Positions 24,486 to 33,300 of a stretch of 64,000 nt of DNA are shown here, in pieces. How positions within the stretch are numbered: the stretch's first letter is position 1; each line of letters opens with the position of its first letter. The notes below the pieces were generated by a model that was not told the DNA's origin, searched no databases, and saw nothing but the letters and a program-made list of their open reading frames with translations. The position numbers were made by a program, and so were the translations under genes. The stretch is from an uncultured Maribacter sp. (GTDB taxonomy: Bacteria > Bacteroidota > Bacteroidia > Flavobacteriales > Flavobacteriaceae): contig NZ_CANMBB010000008.1 of NCBI RefSeq assembly GCF_947495965.1, forward strand, positions 62,001 through 126,000, read 5' to 3'.

Positions 24486-25094
24486 ATGTTAATTATAGGT
24501 ATTGCTGGAGGAACAGGTTGCGGAAAAACTACCGTTGTTAATCAGATAATGAATGAATTCCCCAAAGAAGAAGTTGGTCTTATTTCTCAAGACTCTTACT
24601 ACAATGATTTATCTCATTTAACTATTGAAGAAAGAAAAAAAACAAATTTTGACCATCCATCTGCGATAGATTTTGATTTATTAGTAGAACATTTAGAATT
24701 ATTAAAATCTGGCAAATCTATAGAACAGCCTGTTTATTCTTTTATGGAATGCAATAGAACAAAGGAAACTGTTGCAACACAACCAAGAAAAGTAGTATTA
24801 GTAGAAGGAATTCTAATTTTAACTAACCCTAAAATTAGAGATATGTTTGATATTAAAATATATGTGCATGCAGATTCTGACGAAAGATTAATTCGTAGAT
24901 TAAAAAGAGATACCGCAGAAAGAGGTTGGAGCTTAGATGAAACTCTGGATTGTTACCAAAATACTTTAAAACCAATGCATGATCAGTTTATAGAACCTAC
25001 TAAAGAATATGCAGATATTATTATTCCAAATAATAAATACAATACGGTGGCTATAGATATAGTACGCACTATAATAAATGATAAATTATCCTAA
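24486..25094 (+). CDS. udk: uridine kinase
   Basis: This enzyme phosphorylates uridine and cytidine in pyrimidine salvage. The 202-residue protein begins MLIIGIAGGTGCGKTT with the P-loop at residues 8-16. It also has SQDSYY, NFDHPSAIDF, EGILIL and the lid-like RLIRRLKRDTAERG expected of the family. The ATG at 24486 fits the usual family start. The upstream in-frame TTG at 24468 is rejected because it falls inside the -7 element. The following divIC-like gene starts 1 bp after the stop. Confidence 0.93.
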   Translation: MLIIGIAGGTGCGKTTVVNQIMNEFPKEEVGLISQDSYYNDLSHLTIEERKKTNFDHPSAIDFDLLVEHLELLKSGKSIEQPVYSFMECNRTKETVATQPRKVVLVEGILILTNPKIRDMFDIKIYVHADSDERLIRRLKRDTAERGWSLDETLDCYQNTLKPMHDQFIEPTKEYADIIIPNNKYNTVAIDIVRTIINDKLS

Positions 25095-25095
25095 A

Positions 25096-25431
25096 ATGGG
25101 ATTAGCAGATTTAAGAAAAAAACCTTGGTTTAAAATAATTACTAACGCCTATGTGTTAGTATTAACCGTTTTTGTTATTTGGATGCTATTTATTGACACC
25201 AATTCTTTTTTAATTCATTTAGAATTAAAAAAAGAAATTAATAAACTAGAAAAACAAAAAGAGTTCCTAAAGAAAGAGATTGCAAAAGACAAAGTAATTA
25301 TTGATAAGCTTTCTAACGCCAAAGAATTAGAAAAATTTGCAAGAGAAGAGTATTATTTAAAAAAGAAAAACGAGGAAATTTACTTAATAGAATATGAGGA
25401 TAGCCTAAAAACTACGAATAAAGTGCCATAA
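25096..25431 (+). CDS. septum formation initiator, DivIC/FtsB-like
   Basis: The protein has about 111 residues: a short basic N-terminus (LADLRKKPWFK), one membrane helix (AYVLVLTVFVIWMLFI), then a Lys/Glu-rich coiled coil (LELKKEINKLEKQKEFLKKEIAKDK) and the family-like NAKELEKFAREEYYLKKKNEE. This is the bitopic layout of FtsB/DivIC divisome proteins, which link FtsL and FtsQ at the septum. The ATG at 25096 lies just after udk; an alternative ATG at 25078 would overlap udk by 17 bp. The two genes are probably co-transcribed. Confidence 0.85.
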   Translation: MGLADLRKKPWFKIITNAYVLVLTVFVIWMLFIDTNSFLIHLELKKEINKLEKQKEFLKKEIAKDKVIIDKLSNAKELEKFAREEYYLKKKNEEIYLIEYEDSLKTTNKVP

Positions 25432-25598
25432 ATATTTTTTTGCTAAAAAAAAGCATAAAACACATCCCTATAAACTCCTATTTTATAAGACTTTAACGCT
25501 ATTTAACACAATCTATTACACTTATTCACTTTGTGTTAACAAAATCGTTTCTAGAACACCACAAATAATTGTATTTTTACGTCCTAACTTACTTTACA

Positions 25599-26372
25599 AT
25601 GGGCAAGATAATTGCTATAGCAAATCAAAAAGGTGGTGTAGGTAAAACTACAACCACAGTAAACCTTGCGGCATCGCTAGGAGTACTAGAAAAGAAAGTG
25701 TTATTAATTGATGCTGACCCCCAAGCTAATGCTACATCTGGACTAGGTATAGATGTGGAAAGTATTGAGCTAGGAACATATCAATTATTAGAACTTACAA
25801 AAACTGCGGAAGAAACCATTATTGAAACTACGTCCCCAAATGTAGATTTAATTCCGTCTCATATAGATTTAGTAGCTATTGAAATTGAGCTAGTAGATAA
25901 AGAAGAGCGAGAATACATGATGAAAAAAGCTATCACAAGACTTAAAAAAAAGTATGATTATATTTTAATTGATTGTGCTCCATCTTTAGGTTTGTTAACA
26001 CTTAATGCTTTAACATCTGCAGACTCTGTCATAATACCAATTCAATGTGAATATTTTGCATTAGAAGGACTGGGTAAATTATTAAACACCATTAAGAGTG
26101 TTCAAAAAATACACAATCCAGATTTAGATATAGAAGGCATGCTGTTAACTATGTACGATTCTAGGTTACGATTATCTAACCAGGTTGTAGAAGAGGTTCG
26201 AAAACATTTTGGTGACATGGTTTTTGAAACTATCATTCAAAGAAATGTGCGCCTTAGTGAAGCCCCTAGTTACGGGGAAAGCATTATAAAATACGATGCC
26301 AGTAGTAAAGGAGCTGCCAACTATTTAAACATGGCTAACGAAGTAGTAAATAAAAATAAGGAAATTGCGTAA
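25599..26372 (+). CDS. parA: chromosome-partitioning ATPase ParA (Soj)
   Basis: The 257-residue protein begins MGKIIAIANQKGGVGKTTTT, a deviant Walker A with signature lysines at residues 11 and 16. It also has LLIDADPQANATSG and YILIDCAPSLGLLT, typical of chromosomal ParA. It forms ATP-dependent complexes on the nucleoid and moves ParB-parS. The ATG at 25599 matches the family N-terminus, while an upstream in-frame TTG at 25569 adds ten unrelated residues. ParB follows with a 1-bp overlap. Confidence 0.95.
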   Translation: MGKIIAIANQKGGVGKTTTTVNLAASLGVLEKKVLLIDADPQANATSGLGIDVESIELGTYQLLELTKTAEETIIETTSPNVDLIPSHIDLVAIEIELVDKEEREYMMKKAITRLKKKYDYILIDCAPSLGLLTLNALTSADSVIIPIQCEYFALEGLGKLLNTIKSVQKIHNPDLDIEGMLLTMYDSRLRLSNQVVEEVRKHFGDMVFETIIQRNVRLSEAPSYGESIIKYDASSKGAANYLNMANEVVNKNKEIA

Positions 26373-27283
26373 TGGCAAAAGCAACAAAAAAACAGGCTTT
26401 AGGGAGAGGTTTATCTGCATTATTAAAAGATCCAGAAAACGACATACAATCTGCAACAGATAAAAATGCAGATAAAGTTGTTGGGAATATTGTGGAGCTA
26501 GAGCTAGAAAGTATAGAGGTTAACCCTTTTCAACCTAGATCCTATTTTAATGATGAAGCTTTAAATGAATTGGCTACTTCTATTAAAGAATTAGGAGTTA
26601 TACAACCTATAACTGTTCGTAAGTTAGATTTTAATAAATATCAATTAGTATCTGGAGAAAGAAGATTTAGAGCATCTAAACTTATAAATCTTCAAACTAT
26701 ACCTGCATATATTCGTATTGCTAACGATCAAGAATCGTTAGAAATGGCTTTGGTAGAGAATATACAAAGACAAGATTTAGACCCTATAGAAATTGCTTTG
26801 TCTTACCAAAGACTTATTGACGAAATAGAACTTACTCAGGAAAAATTAAGTGATCGCGTTGGAAAAAAACGTTCTACAATTGCAAATTACTTAAGACTTT
26901 TAAAGTTAGATCCAATTATACAAACTGGCATGAGAGATGGTTTTTTAAGTATGGGTCATGGTAGAACTCTAGTGAACATAGAAGAAACTAAAGATCAGAT
27001 AGCGCTATATGAAAAAATTGTTTCCGAAAACTTATCTGTAAGAGAAACAGAAAAAGCGGTAAAAGAGTATCATGAAGCAAAAAAACCCAAAACAGTAACA
27101 ACACAGACTACTGAAACGTTAAAAACACCTGAATATATAGCAAAAGGAGTTACAAATTTATCTAACTACTTAGATGTTAAAGTAGACATTAAACCAACCT
27201 CAGGAAATAAAGGGAAAATTACGATTCCGTATACCTCCAAAGAAGATTTTAAACGAATAAAAAAAATTATCCTAGGTGAATAA
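26372..27283 (+). CDS. parB: ParB/Spo0J chromosome-partitioning protein
   Basis: The 303-residue protein begins with the usual ParB leader KQALGRGLSALLKD, which contacts ParA. The CTP-binding/nuclease-like domain follows (IEVNPFQPRSYFNDEAL, LVSGERRFRASKL, ALVENIQRQDLDPIEIA). Then comes the helix-turn-helix (TQEKLSDRVGKKRSTIANYLRLLKL) and a C-terminal dimerisation segment. It loads onto parS and slides as a CTP clamp. I found no perfect parS palindrome in this window. The last 8 bp overlap the next gene. Confidence 0.95.
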   Translation: MAKATKKQALGRGLSALLKDPENDIQSATDKNADKVVGNIVELELESIEVNPFQPRSYFNDEALNELATSIKELGVIQPITVRKLDFNKYQLVSGERRFRASKLINLQTIPAYIRIANDQESLEMALVENIQRQDLDPIEIALSYQRLIDEIELTQEKLSDRVGKKRSTIANYLRLLKLDPIIQTGMRDGFLSMGHGRTLVNIEETKDQIALYEKIVSENLSVRETEKAVKEYHEAKKPKTVTTQTTETLKTPEYIAKGVTNLSNYLDVKVDIKPTSGNKGKITIPYTSKEDFKRIKKIILGE

Positions 27284-27938
27284 ATACCTAATTACAGCAA
27301 TTATTCTAATCTTATCTTCTTGTTACACGTTTGCTCAAGAGAAAAACAAAGAAGTAGATAGCACAAGTACGCAGACTAATATAGATAGTGTAAAAACTAA
27401 TCTTAAAGATAAAGGTGTTGTTATTGATTCAAAAAAGATTAAGAAAAGAAGAAACATAAACCCCTTAGCACCTAGCAAGGCAGCATTTTACTCTGCTGTA
27501 CTTCCTGGACTTGGACAAATATACAACAAGCGCTACTGGAAAGTTCCTATTGTATATGCTGCTATAGGTACTGGAATTTATTCCTACAAATATAACAATG
27601 ATCTTTATGATCGCTTTAGAGTTGCATTTAAAAGAAGACAAGCTGGTTTTTTAGATGATGAATTTTACAATCCTAATGGTGAAAACGGTAATACAAATGC
27701 AAATTTTTCTGATACTGTATTACAAAATAAACAAGAAGATTTTCAAGAAGCAAGAGACTTATCTTTAGTAATTACAATAGCTCTTTACATATTAAACATT
27801 GTAGATGCAAACGTAGATGCACATTTACAACAATTTAATGTAAGCGATGACCTTAGTGTAGATTTTAAACCTTTTTTAAATCTAGATCCTATTAATAACA
27901 ATCCAAATTATGGAATGGGACTAACAATTAATTTTTAA
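27276..27938 (+). CDS. DUF5683 domain protein with signal peptide
   Basis: The 220-residue protein starts at GTG inside the end of parB. A signal peptide (KYLITAIILILSSCYTFAQ) precedes a Lys-rich linker. The conserved region NPLAPSKAAFYSAVLPGLGQIYNKRYWKVPIVYAAIGTG is the DUF5683 signature. Several hydrophobic stretches suggest membrane association. Function is unknown, but the position between parB and dapB recurs in Bacteroidota. Confidence 0.8.
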   Translation: MNKYLITAIILILSSCYTFAQEKNKEVDSTSTQTNIDSVKTNLKDKGVVIDSKKIKKRRNINPLAPSKAAFYSAVLPGLGQIYNKRYWKVPIVYAAIGTGIYSYKYNNDLYDRFRVAFKRRQAGFLDDEFYNPNGENGNTNANFSDTVLQNKQEDFQEARDLSLVITIALYILNIVDANVDAHLQQFNVSDDLSVDFKPFLNLDPINNNPNYGMGLTINF

Positions 27939-27941
27939 CTT

Positions 27942-28643
27942 ATGAGAATAGCATTATTTGGATACGGTAGAATGGGAAAAATGATTGAGCAAGCTGCTTT
28001 AAATAGAAATCATACCATTGTAGCCAAAATAGATATAGACACTAAAGAAATAGATTTTTCTTCTTTTGATGTTGCCATTGATTTTAGTATGCCTACTGCC
28101 GCATATGATAATATTACTAAGTGCCTAGAAAACAATGTACCTATTATTAGTGGAACAACAGGTTGGTTAGAAAATTACGATAAAGCAGTTTCCTTATGTA
28201 AAGAAAAAGAAGGAGCCTTTATTTATGCTTCTAACTTTAGTTTAGGTGTAAATGTCTTTTTTGAGTTAAATGAATATTTAGCTAAAATGATGAAAAACCT
28301 TAAACAATATAATGTGTCTATGGAAGAAATTCACCATACACAAAAACTAGATGCTCCAAGCGGTACTGCTATTACTCTGGCGGAAGGCGTTATAAATAAT
28401 TCTGATTATACAAAATGGAAGTTAGATGAGTCTGGGGACAACCAAATTCCTATTACAGCCAAAAGAATAGAAGCTGTACCTGGAACACATACTGTTGCAT
28501 ATAATAGTGCTATTGATAGTATAGATATTAAACACACCGCCCATAACAGGGAAGGTTTTGCCTTAGGAGCAGTTATTGCTGCTGAATGGATTCTTGGCAA
28601 AAAAGGAAATTTCACTATGAGAGATGTGTTAAACCTAGGTTAA
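27942..28643 (+). CDS. dapB: 4-hydroxy-tetrahydrodipicolinate reductase
   Basis: DapB reduces 4-hydroxy-tetrahydrodipicolinate with NAD(P)H in the diaminopimelate/lysine pathway, feeding peptidoglycan synthesis. The 233-residue protein starts with the nucleotide-binding ALFGYGRMGKMIE. It has FSMPTAAYDN, ISGTTGW, SNFSLGVNVFFELNE and the signature EIHHTQKLDAPSGTA, including the catalytic His pair and Lys. It is slightly short (E. coli 273) but complete for Bacteroidota. It is 3 bp from the DUF5683 gene and probably in one transcript with parAB. Confidence 0.95.
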   Translation: MRIALFGYGRMGKMIEQAALNRNHTIVAKIDIDTKEIDFSSFDVAIDFSMPTAAYDNITKCLENNVPIISGTTGWLENYDKAVSLCKEKEGAFIYASNFSLGVNVFFELNEYLAKMMKNLKQYNVSMEEIHHTQKLDAPSGTAITLAEGVINNSDYTKWKLDESGDNQIPITAKRIEAVPGTHTVAYNSAIDSIDIKHTAHNREGFALGAVIAAEWILGKKGNFTMRDVLNLG

Positions 28644-28740
28644 TATTTGTAACGTAATCATCTTTTAGGCACTAATACAAAATAATTAAAGACTTAAAGA
28701 GTGCATTGCACTTTTAAAATAGAAAACAAATAGCATTTAT

Positions 28741-30441
28741 ATGGATACTACACAGTGGATTATTTTTATACTTATAGTACAGGTTATTCATTTTTTAGGA
28801 ACTTGGAAACTATATGTTAAAGCTGGAAGAAAAGCATGGGAAGCTGCTATACCTGTTTATAATGCAATTGTATTAATGCAAATTATAAACAGACCAAAAT
28901 GGTGGACCATACTATTATTCATACCTATTATTAACTTATTAATGTTTCCTGTTATTTGGATAGAAACCATACGAAGTTTTGGAAGAAATAGTCTTATTGA
29001 ATCTTGGCTAGTTGTTCTAACTCTTGGTTTTTACATATACTATGTAAATTATATGCTAGATGTAAAGTATATAGAAGATCGTAGTTTACAACCAACAACA
29101 GCTTTAGGAGAATGGGTTAGCTCTATTGTTTTTGCAATTGTAGCAGCAACATTAGTACACACTTATTTTATACAACCCTATGTAATTCCAACTGGTTCTC
29201 TAGAAAGAACGTTGCGTGTTGGAGATTTCCTTTTTGTAAGTAAGTTTCATTATGGAGCAAGAACACCAATGACTACAGTTGCAGCACCAATGGTTCATGA
29301 TACGCTTCCTGTTGTTGGAACACGTTCTTATTTAAACAAACCACAACTTCCATACTTTAGACTACCAGGTTTCACAAAAGTTAAAAAAAATAATATTGTT
29401 GTATTTAGCTGGCCTGCAGATACAGTTCGTGTTTTCTTTAAGAGAGAAAAAGGGGTAAAAAAACCCATTGATAAAAAATCTAACTATGTAAAGCGTTGCG
29501 TAGGAACTCCTGGAGATTCACTAGAGATTATAGATGGTTATGTTTTTATTAATGGAAAACAATTAAAACTGTCGGATAGAGCTAAACCTCAGTATGACTA
29601 TATGGTTTACAGCAAAAAAGGAGTTTCATCACGCCTACTAAAAGATATAGGGGTTGTAGATTTAACTAGAAAATATCTTTCTAACCCAATAAACCAAGAG
29701 CAAGCACAAATTTTACAAGAGTATCTTTTAGGATATAACCAAACAGAAGATGGCAAGCTAGAATTATATACAAAGCATTTAGGGATCCCAACTAAAGTTA
29801 TTCAAAAAGCAAGGCTCTCTTTAAAAGAAATTACAGAAAGACAGCGTTTAGTTGCCTTAACAGATGAAATGGTTTCTAAATTAAAGGCAGACACTTCTAT
29901 AGATTCTGTGGTAAGACAAGTTGAACCAAAAAATAGTAGAGGTGCAAATATTTTTCCTCAAAACCCAAACTATGCTTGGAATAACGATAATTTTGGACCT
30001 ATCTACCTTCCAAAAAAGGGAGTTACTGTCCCATTAGATTTAAACATACTACCTGTTTACAAAAAAATAATTAAAGATTACGAAGGAAACAAAATAAGTG
30101 TTTCTGGAAATCAAATTAGTTTAAATGGTGAAGTTGCTACAACCTATACTTTTAAGCAAGATTATTATTGGATGATGGGAGATAATAGAGACCACTCTGA
30201 AGATAGTAGAACATGGGGGTATGTTCCAGAAAACCATATTGTTGGAACTCCAATTTTTATTTGGATGAGTTTTGATAACTTTACAGACGGATTTAAAAAC
30301 TGGAAAATTAGATGGGATCGTGTATTTACAACGGTAAATGGCGATGGAGAACCAAGATCCTATTTTAAATTCTTCTTAATAGCATTAGTTGGGTGGTTTG
30401 TATTTGACTTCTTCCGTAAAAAAAGAAAAAACAAAGCCTAA
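28741..30441 (+). CDS. lepB: signal peptidase I (large Bacteroidota form)
   Basis: LepB removes signal peptides from exported proteins at the inner membrane. The 566-residue protein is far longer than typical LepB. About 120 N-terminal residues hold extra membrane segments, and the catalytic region then begins YVIPTGSLERTL with the nucleophile Ser153. The general base Lys251 lies in KRCVGTPGDSLEI. A long insertion of over 200 residues separates this from MMGDNRDHSEDSRTWGYVP. A C-terminal hydrophobic segment (FFLIALVGWFVFDFF) is also present. The insertion and extra helices are known in Bacteroidota homologues. Confidence 0.93.
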   Translation: MDTTQWIIFILIVQVIHFLGTWKLYVKAGRKAWEAAIPVYNAIVLMQIINRPKWWTILLFIPIINLLMFPVIWIETIRSFGRNSLIESWLVVLTLGFYIYYVNYMLDVKYIEDRSLQPTTALGEWVSSIVFAIVAATLVHTYFIQPYVIPTGSLERTLRVGDFLFVSKFHYGARTPMTTVAAPMVHDTLPVVGTRSYLNKPQLPYFRLPGFTKVKKNNIVVFSWPADTVRVFFKREKGVKKPIDKKSNYVKRCVGTPGDSLEIIDGYVFINGKQLKLSDRAKPQYDYMVYSKKGVSSRLLKDIGVVDLTRKYLSNPINQEQAQILQEYLLGYNQTEDGKLELYTKHLGIPTKVIQKARLSLKEITERQRLVALTDEMVSKLKADTSIDSVVRQVEPKNSRGANIFPQNPNYAWNNDNFGPIYLPKKGVTVPLDLNILPVYKKIIKDYEGNKISVSGNQISLNGEVATTYTFKQDYYWMMGDNRDHSEDSRTWGYVPENHIVGTPIFIWMSFDNFTDGFKNWKIRWDRVFTTVNGDGEPRSYFKFFLIALVGWFVFDFFRKKRKNKA

Positions 30442-30444
30442 CTT

Positions 30445-31083
30445 TTGAAGTACTTACTACATCCTGCCTATATTCCTAACATAGTAACTTTTGCTGTTAT
30501 TGCACAAAAAGAAGTCTATTGGGAATACATGGACAATTATCAAAAACAAACCTATAGAAACAGAGCTTATGTTTGTGCAGATCGTGGTAAGCACATATTA
30601 AATATTCCAATTGTACATTTAGGAAAAAATAAGAGAAAGCAAAAATATAAGGACATTAAAATAGACAACTCATACCCTTGGCAAAGGCAACATTGGCGAA
30701 CCTTAGAAACCGCTTACAGATCCTCCCCTTTTTTTGAATTTTACGAGGATGAAATACAACCACTATACACTACAAAATTTGAAAGTCTATTAGAGTTTAA
30801 TCTAAAAACTATGGAAGTTGTTTGTGATTGTCTCCAGATAGAAATACCTAAAGAAAAAACTACAGAATATAATACTAAATTAGAAGAAGTAGATGTAGTA
30901 GATGTTAGATTTTTAATAAATGCTAAAAAAGAGCCTAACTATACCGCTAAAGAATACATTCAAGTATTTAGTGACCGTAATAATTTTATCCCTAACACAA
31001 GTATTCTGGACCTTTTATTTAATGAAGGAACCAATGCCCTTAAGTATCTAAAAGATATAAAATTGGACTTCTTAGATGCTTAG
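30445..31083 (+). CDS. WbqC family protein
   Basis: The 212-residue protein matches WbqC-like proteins: LLHPAYIPNIVTFAVIAQ at the start, then YQKQTYRNRAYVCADRGKHILNIPI and QRQHWRTLETAYRSSPFFEFYED. The family is linked to polysaccharide or glycolipid loci in other bacteria, with no firmly established reaction. The start is TTG at 30445, 3 bp after lepB, because the conserved LHPxYxP motif begins at the fourth codon and no ATG precedes it. It overlaps the next gene by 8 bp. Confidence 0.85.
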   Translation: MKYLLHPAYIPNIVTFAVIAQKEVYWEYMDNYQKQTYRNRAYVCADRGKHILNIPIVHLGKNKRKQKYKDIKIDNSYPWQRQHWRTLETAYRSSPFFEFYEDEIQPLYTTKFESLLEFNLKTMEVVCDCLQIEIPKEKTTEYNTKLEEVDVVDVRFLINAKKEPNYTAKEYIQVFSDRNNFIPNTSILDLLFNEGTNALKYLKDIKLDFLDA

Positions 31084-31393
31084 ATTTGTAATACATTATG
31101 GCATACATTTTATAGTACCTATTATTATTGCTTTGGTATTCTATAAAAAAGATAAAACTTTTGCTATTATTGTTCTTTTAGCAGGTATAGTAATTGATGT
31201 AGACCATTTTTTCGCAACTCCTGTATTTGATTCTATGCGTTGCAGTATTAACTTTCATCCTTTACATACCTATTGGGCAATAGCCATATATATAGCATTA
31301 TTTCTTTACAAAAAAACTAGGATATTTGGACTAGCACTTCTTATTCACATTATTGCAGATATTGCAGACTGCTATATGATTACTCTAAACTAA
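31076..31393 (+). CDS. DUF6122 small membrane protein
   Basis: The 105-residue protein is very hydrophobic, with three or four membrane segments. It carries polar motifs inside or near them: IHYGIHFIVP, VIDVDHFF, FHPLHTYW and HIIADIADC. The clustered His/Asp pattern recalls membrane-bound metal-dependent hydrolase-like families, but no function is established. It ends the plus-strand run. Its last 14 bp overlap the end of the convergent EEP gene. Confidence 0.7.
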   Translation: MLRFVIHYGIHFIVPIIIALVFYKKDKTFAIIVLLAGIVIDVDHFFATPVFDSMRCSINFHPLHTYWAIAIYIALFLYKKTRIFGLALLIHIIADIADCYMITLN

Positions 31394-32426
31394 AAGAAGC
31401 CATTACAGGAAAGTGGTCTGAGTATTTTACATCAAAATTTTTATGAGATTTCACTTTTAATTCTTCTTCTGCAAGAATAAAATCTATTCGAATAGGTAAT
31501 CCATGAAAATTAAAAGTTCTACCATAACCACTACCCTTTTCCTCAAAAGTATCTTTAAGGTTCCCTCTAATTAAATTATATATTCTAGAATATTGCCCAT
31601 TGTTAAAATCTCCACAGATAATTTTTTTAAAGTTAACTACTCTTGCATGTTCAGAAACTAATAAAGCTTGCTCCTCTTGTTTTTTAAATACATCCCCCAA
31701 TTGTTTATATAACTTTTCTGGAGGTTTGGTAGATAAAACTCCTTTACCAGGTGTAATTCCTAAGGATTCTAAATGCAAATTATAAATTCGTAATGTATCT
31801 TTTTCGTATAAAATATCAGCATAAATGCCATTATTATGGCTTTTAGGGAAATTTAAATTCCCTTTAGAAACAATAGGAAATTTTGAATAAATAGCTTGAA
31901 CAACTCTTTCTCGATACTCGCCAAACTCAAAATCGACATAACTATAGGGATAAGCATCTAATTCTCCGCTTCGTATTCTTTTATAATCGAACTCTTGAAA
32001 GCAGATAATATCGGGGTTTTGTTTTGATATAAAATGTATTATATTAATACCGTTTTCTTTTTCTTTCGCTTTATCATTTTTACCTCCTAACCCTTGAAAA
32101 CCATAAGAATTAAATGTCATTATTTTTAAATCTTCTTTAGAGTCCCTCGCAGATTCTCCCCTAAATTGCACAAAAGAACCTAAAATTAAATAACCAACTA
32201 CTAAAGCAAAAATTAAAAATAAACTTCTTTTAAAACTAGCGAATACCCAATAAATAGCAAAAAGAATATTTAGTACAACTAAGGCCGGAACCCCTAAACT
32301 AATAAATGAAAACAAAGGGATTAACTTTACTGGAAAATAAGGTATTACACAAGCCAACAATAACAATAAAGCCAATACTACTGTAATAAAATAAATAAGT
32401 TTTTGAAATATAGATAGCTTCTTCAC
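31380..32426 (-). CDS. endonuclease/exonuclease/phosphatase-family membrane protein
   Basis: The 348-residue protein has two or three N-terminal membrane segments (to about residue 90) followed by an EEP domain. KIMTFNSYGFQG, PDIICFQEFDYKR, IYNLHLES, KIICGDFNNGQYS and YSDHFPVMASF carry the usual Asn, Glu, Asp-Asn and terminal Asp-His catalytic residues. The family covers nucleases and lipid or inositol phosphatases. Membrane anchoring of this form is common in flavobacteria, with unknown substrate. It sits 3 bp after the rhomboid gene and belongs to the same minus-strand run. Confidence 0.83.
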   Translation of the reverse strand: MKKLSIFQKLIYFITVVLALLLLLACVIPYFPVKLIPLFSFISLGVPALVVLNILFAIYWVFASFKRSLFLIFALVVGYLILGSFVQFRGESARDSKEDLKIMTFNSYGFQGLGGKNDKAKEKENGINIIHFISKQNPDIICFQEFDYKRIRSGELDAYPYSYVDFEFGEYRERVVQAIYSKFPIVSKGNLNFPKSHNNGIYADILYEKDTLRIYNLHLESLGITPGKGVLSTKPPEKLYKQLGDVFKKQEEQALLVSEHARVVNFKKIICGDFNNGQYSRIYNLIRGNLKDTFEEKGSGYGRTFNFHGLPIRIDFILAEEELKVKSHKNFDVKYSDHFPVMASFSLE

Positions 32427-32429
32427 TCT

Positions 32430-33296
32430 TTAGTTTTCTTTGCCCGCTTTAAATAAAAAATCTTTTTCTTCTTGAGATAAACTTTCATAACCAGACTTAC
32501 TAATCTTATCTAAGATACCATCTACCTTACGCTGTTTACTTTCTTTTGCATAATCTGGTTTCGTTTGTTTTTTTATAGACTCTTTTCTATATACAGTTTT
32601 TAAAGGAGATTTTTTTTCTTTTTTCCTAAAGATATTTGCAATTCCATCCACTAACTTTTCAAAACCTGAACCTATATCTGTACCATTAAGAAGTTGCCTT
32701 GCATAAAAGTACCCCAAAGCAGCTCCTCCTAAATGCGCTAAATGCCCTCCTACATTCCCACTACTAGGTATCTGAATTAAATCAGTTAAAACCACAAAAG
32801 CACCTATATACCAAAGCTTAACATTAATAATAAAGAGTCTAACTTCTTGATTAGGTATATATGCACATATAAAAATTAATATAGCTGTAACACCTGCCGA
32901 GGCTCCAATAAGCGAAGTATTTGTGTGTATTAAAGTTGGAAAAACATTATAGCTCAATAAAAACGTTAATCCGCCGGCTATAACCCCTAAAAAGTATACA
33001 TTAAGAAAACGTTTATTTCCAAAAAGGTTCAGAAAAATTCTTCCTGAAAAGTACAACAACATCATGTTCCAAAATACGTGCCCTAAACTACCATGAAAAA
33101 AAGAGTAGCTAACTATAGACCATGGCTGCGTTATAAATATAGAAAAATCTTTAGGCAGCTCAAACCAGGACATAATAGCAAACCCCAAAAGAGCTTTCAA
33201 AAATCCGTCTACAATAAAAACGATAACATTTACTACGATAAGTTTTTCTGCTATAGAAAGGTTAGCGTATTGGTATTTTAAATTTCCTTGTGCCAT
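32430..33296 (-). CDS. rhomboid intramembrane serine protease with C-terminal extension
   Basis: The 288-residue protein has six or so membrane helices. HGSLGHVFWNMM gives the HxxxN motif (His73, Asn77), LIGASAGVTA holds the nucleophile Ser133, and GGHLAHLGGAALG holds the catalytic His188. A hydrophilic ~75-residue C-terminal tail rich in Lys ends GYESLSQEEKDFLFKAGKE, which resembles the small domain seen after many Bacteroidota rhomboids. Substrates are unknown. It is the second of two rhomboid genes, 4 bp apart. Confidence 0.92.
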   Translation of the reverse strand: MAQGNLKYQYANLSIAEKLIVVNVIVFIVDGFLKALLGFAIMSWFELPKDFSIFITQPWSIVSYSFFHGSLGHVFWNMMLLYFSGRIFLNLFGNKRFLNVYFLGVIAGGLTFLLSYNVFPTLIHTNTSLIGASAGVTAILIFICAYIPNQEVRLFIINVKLWYIGAFVVLTDLIQIPSSGNVGGHLAHLGGAALGYFYARQLLNGTDIGSGFEKLVDGIANIFRKKEKKSPLKTVYRKESIKKQTKPDYAKESKQRKVDGILDKISKSGYESLSQEEKDFLFKAGKEN

Positions 33297-33300
33297 ACCC

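Noticed and set aside
25432-25598. Possible parS site near parAB (TTGTGTTAACAAAA)
   Set aside because: Only the central GTTAAC is symmetric. It lacks the CACGTG core of the known parS consensus, and I found no proper parS in the window.
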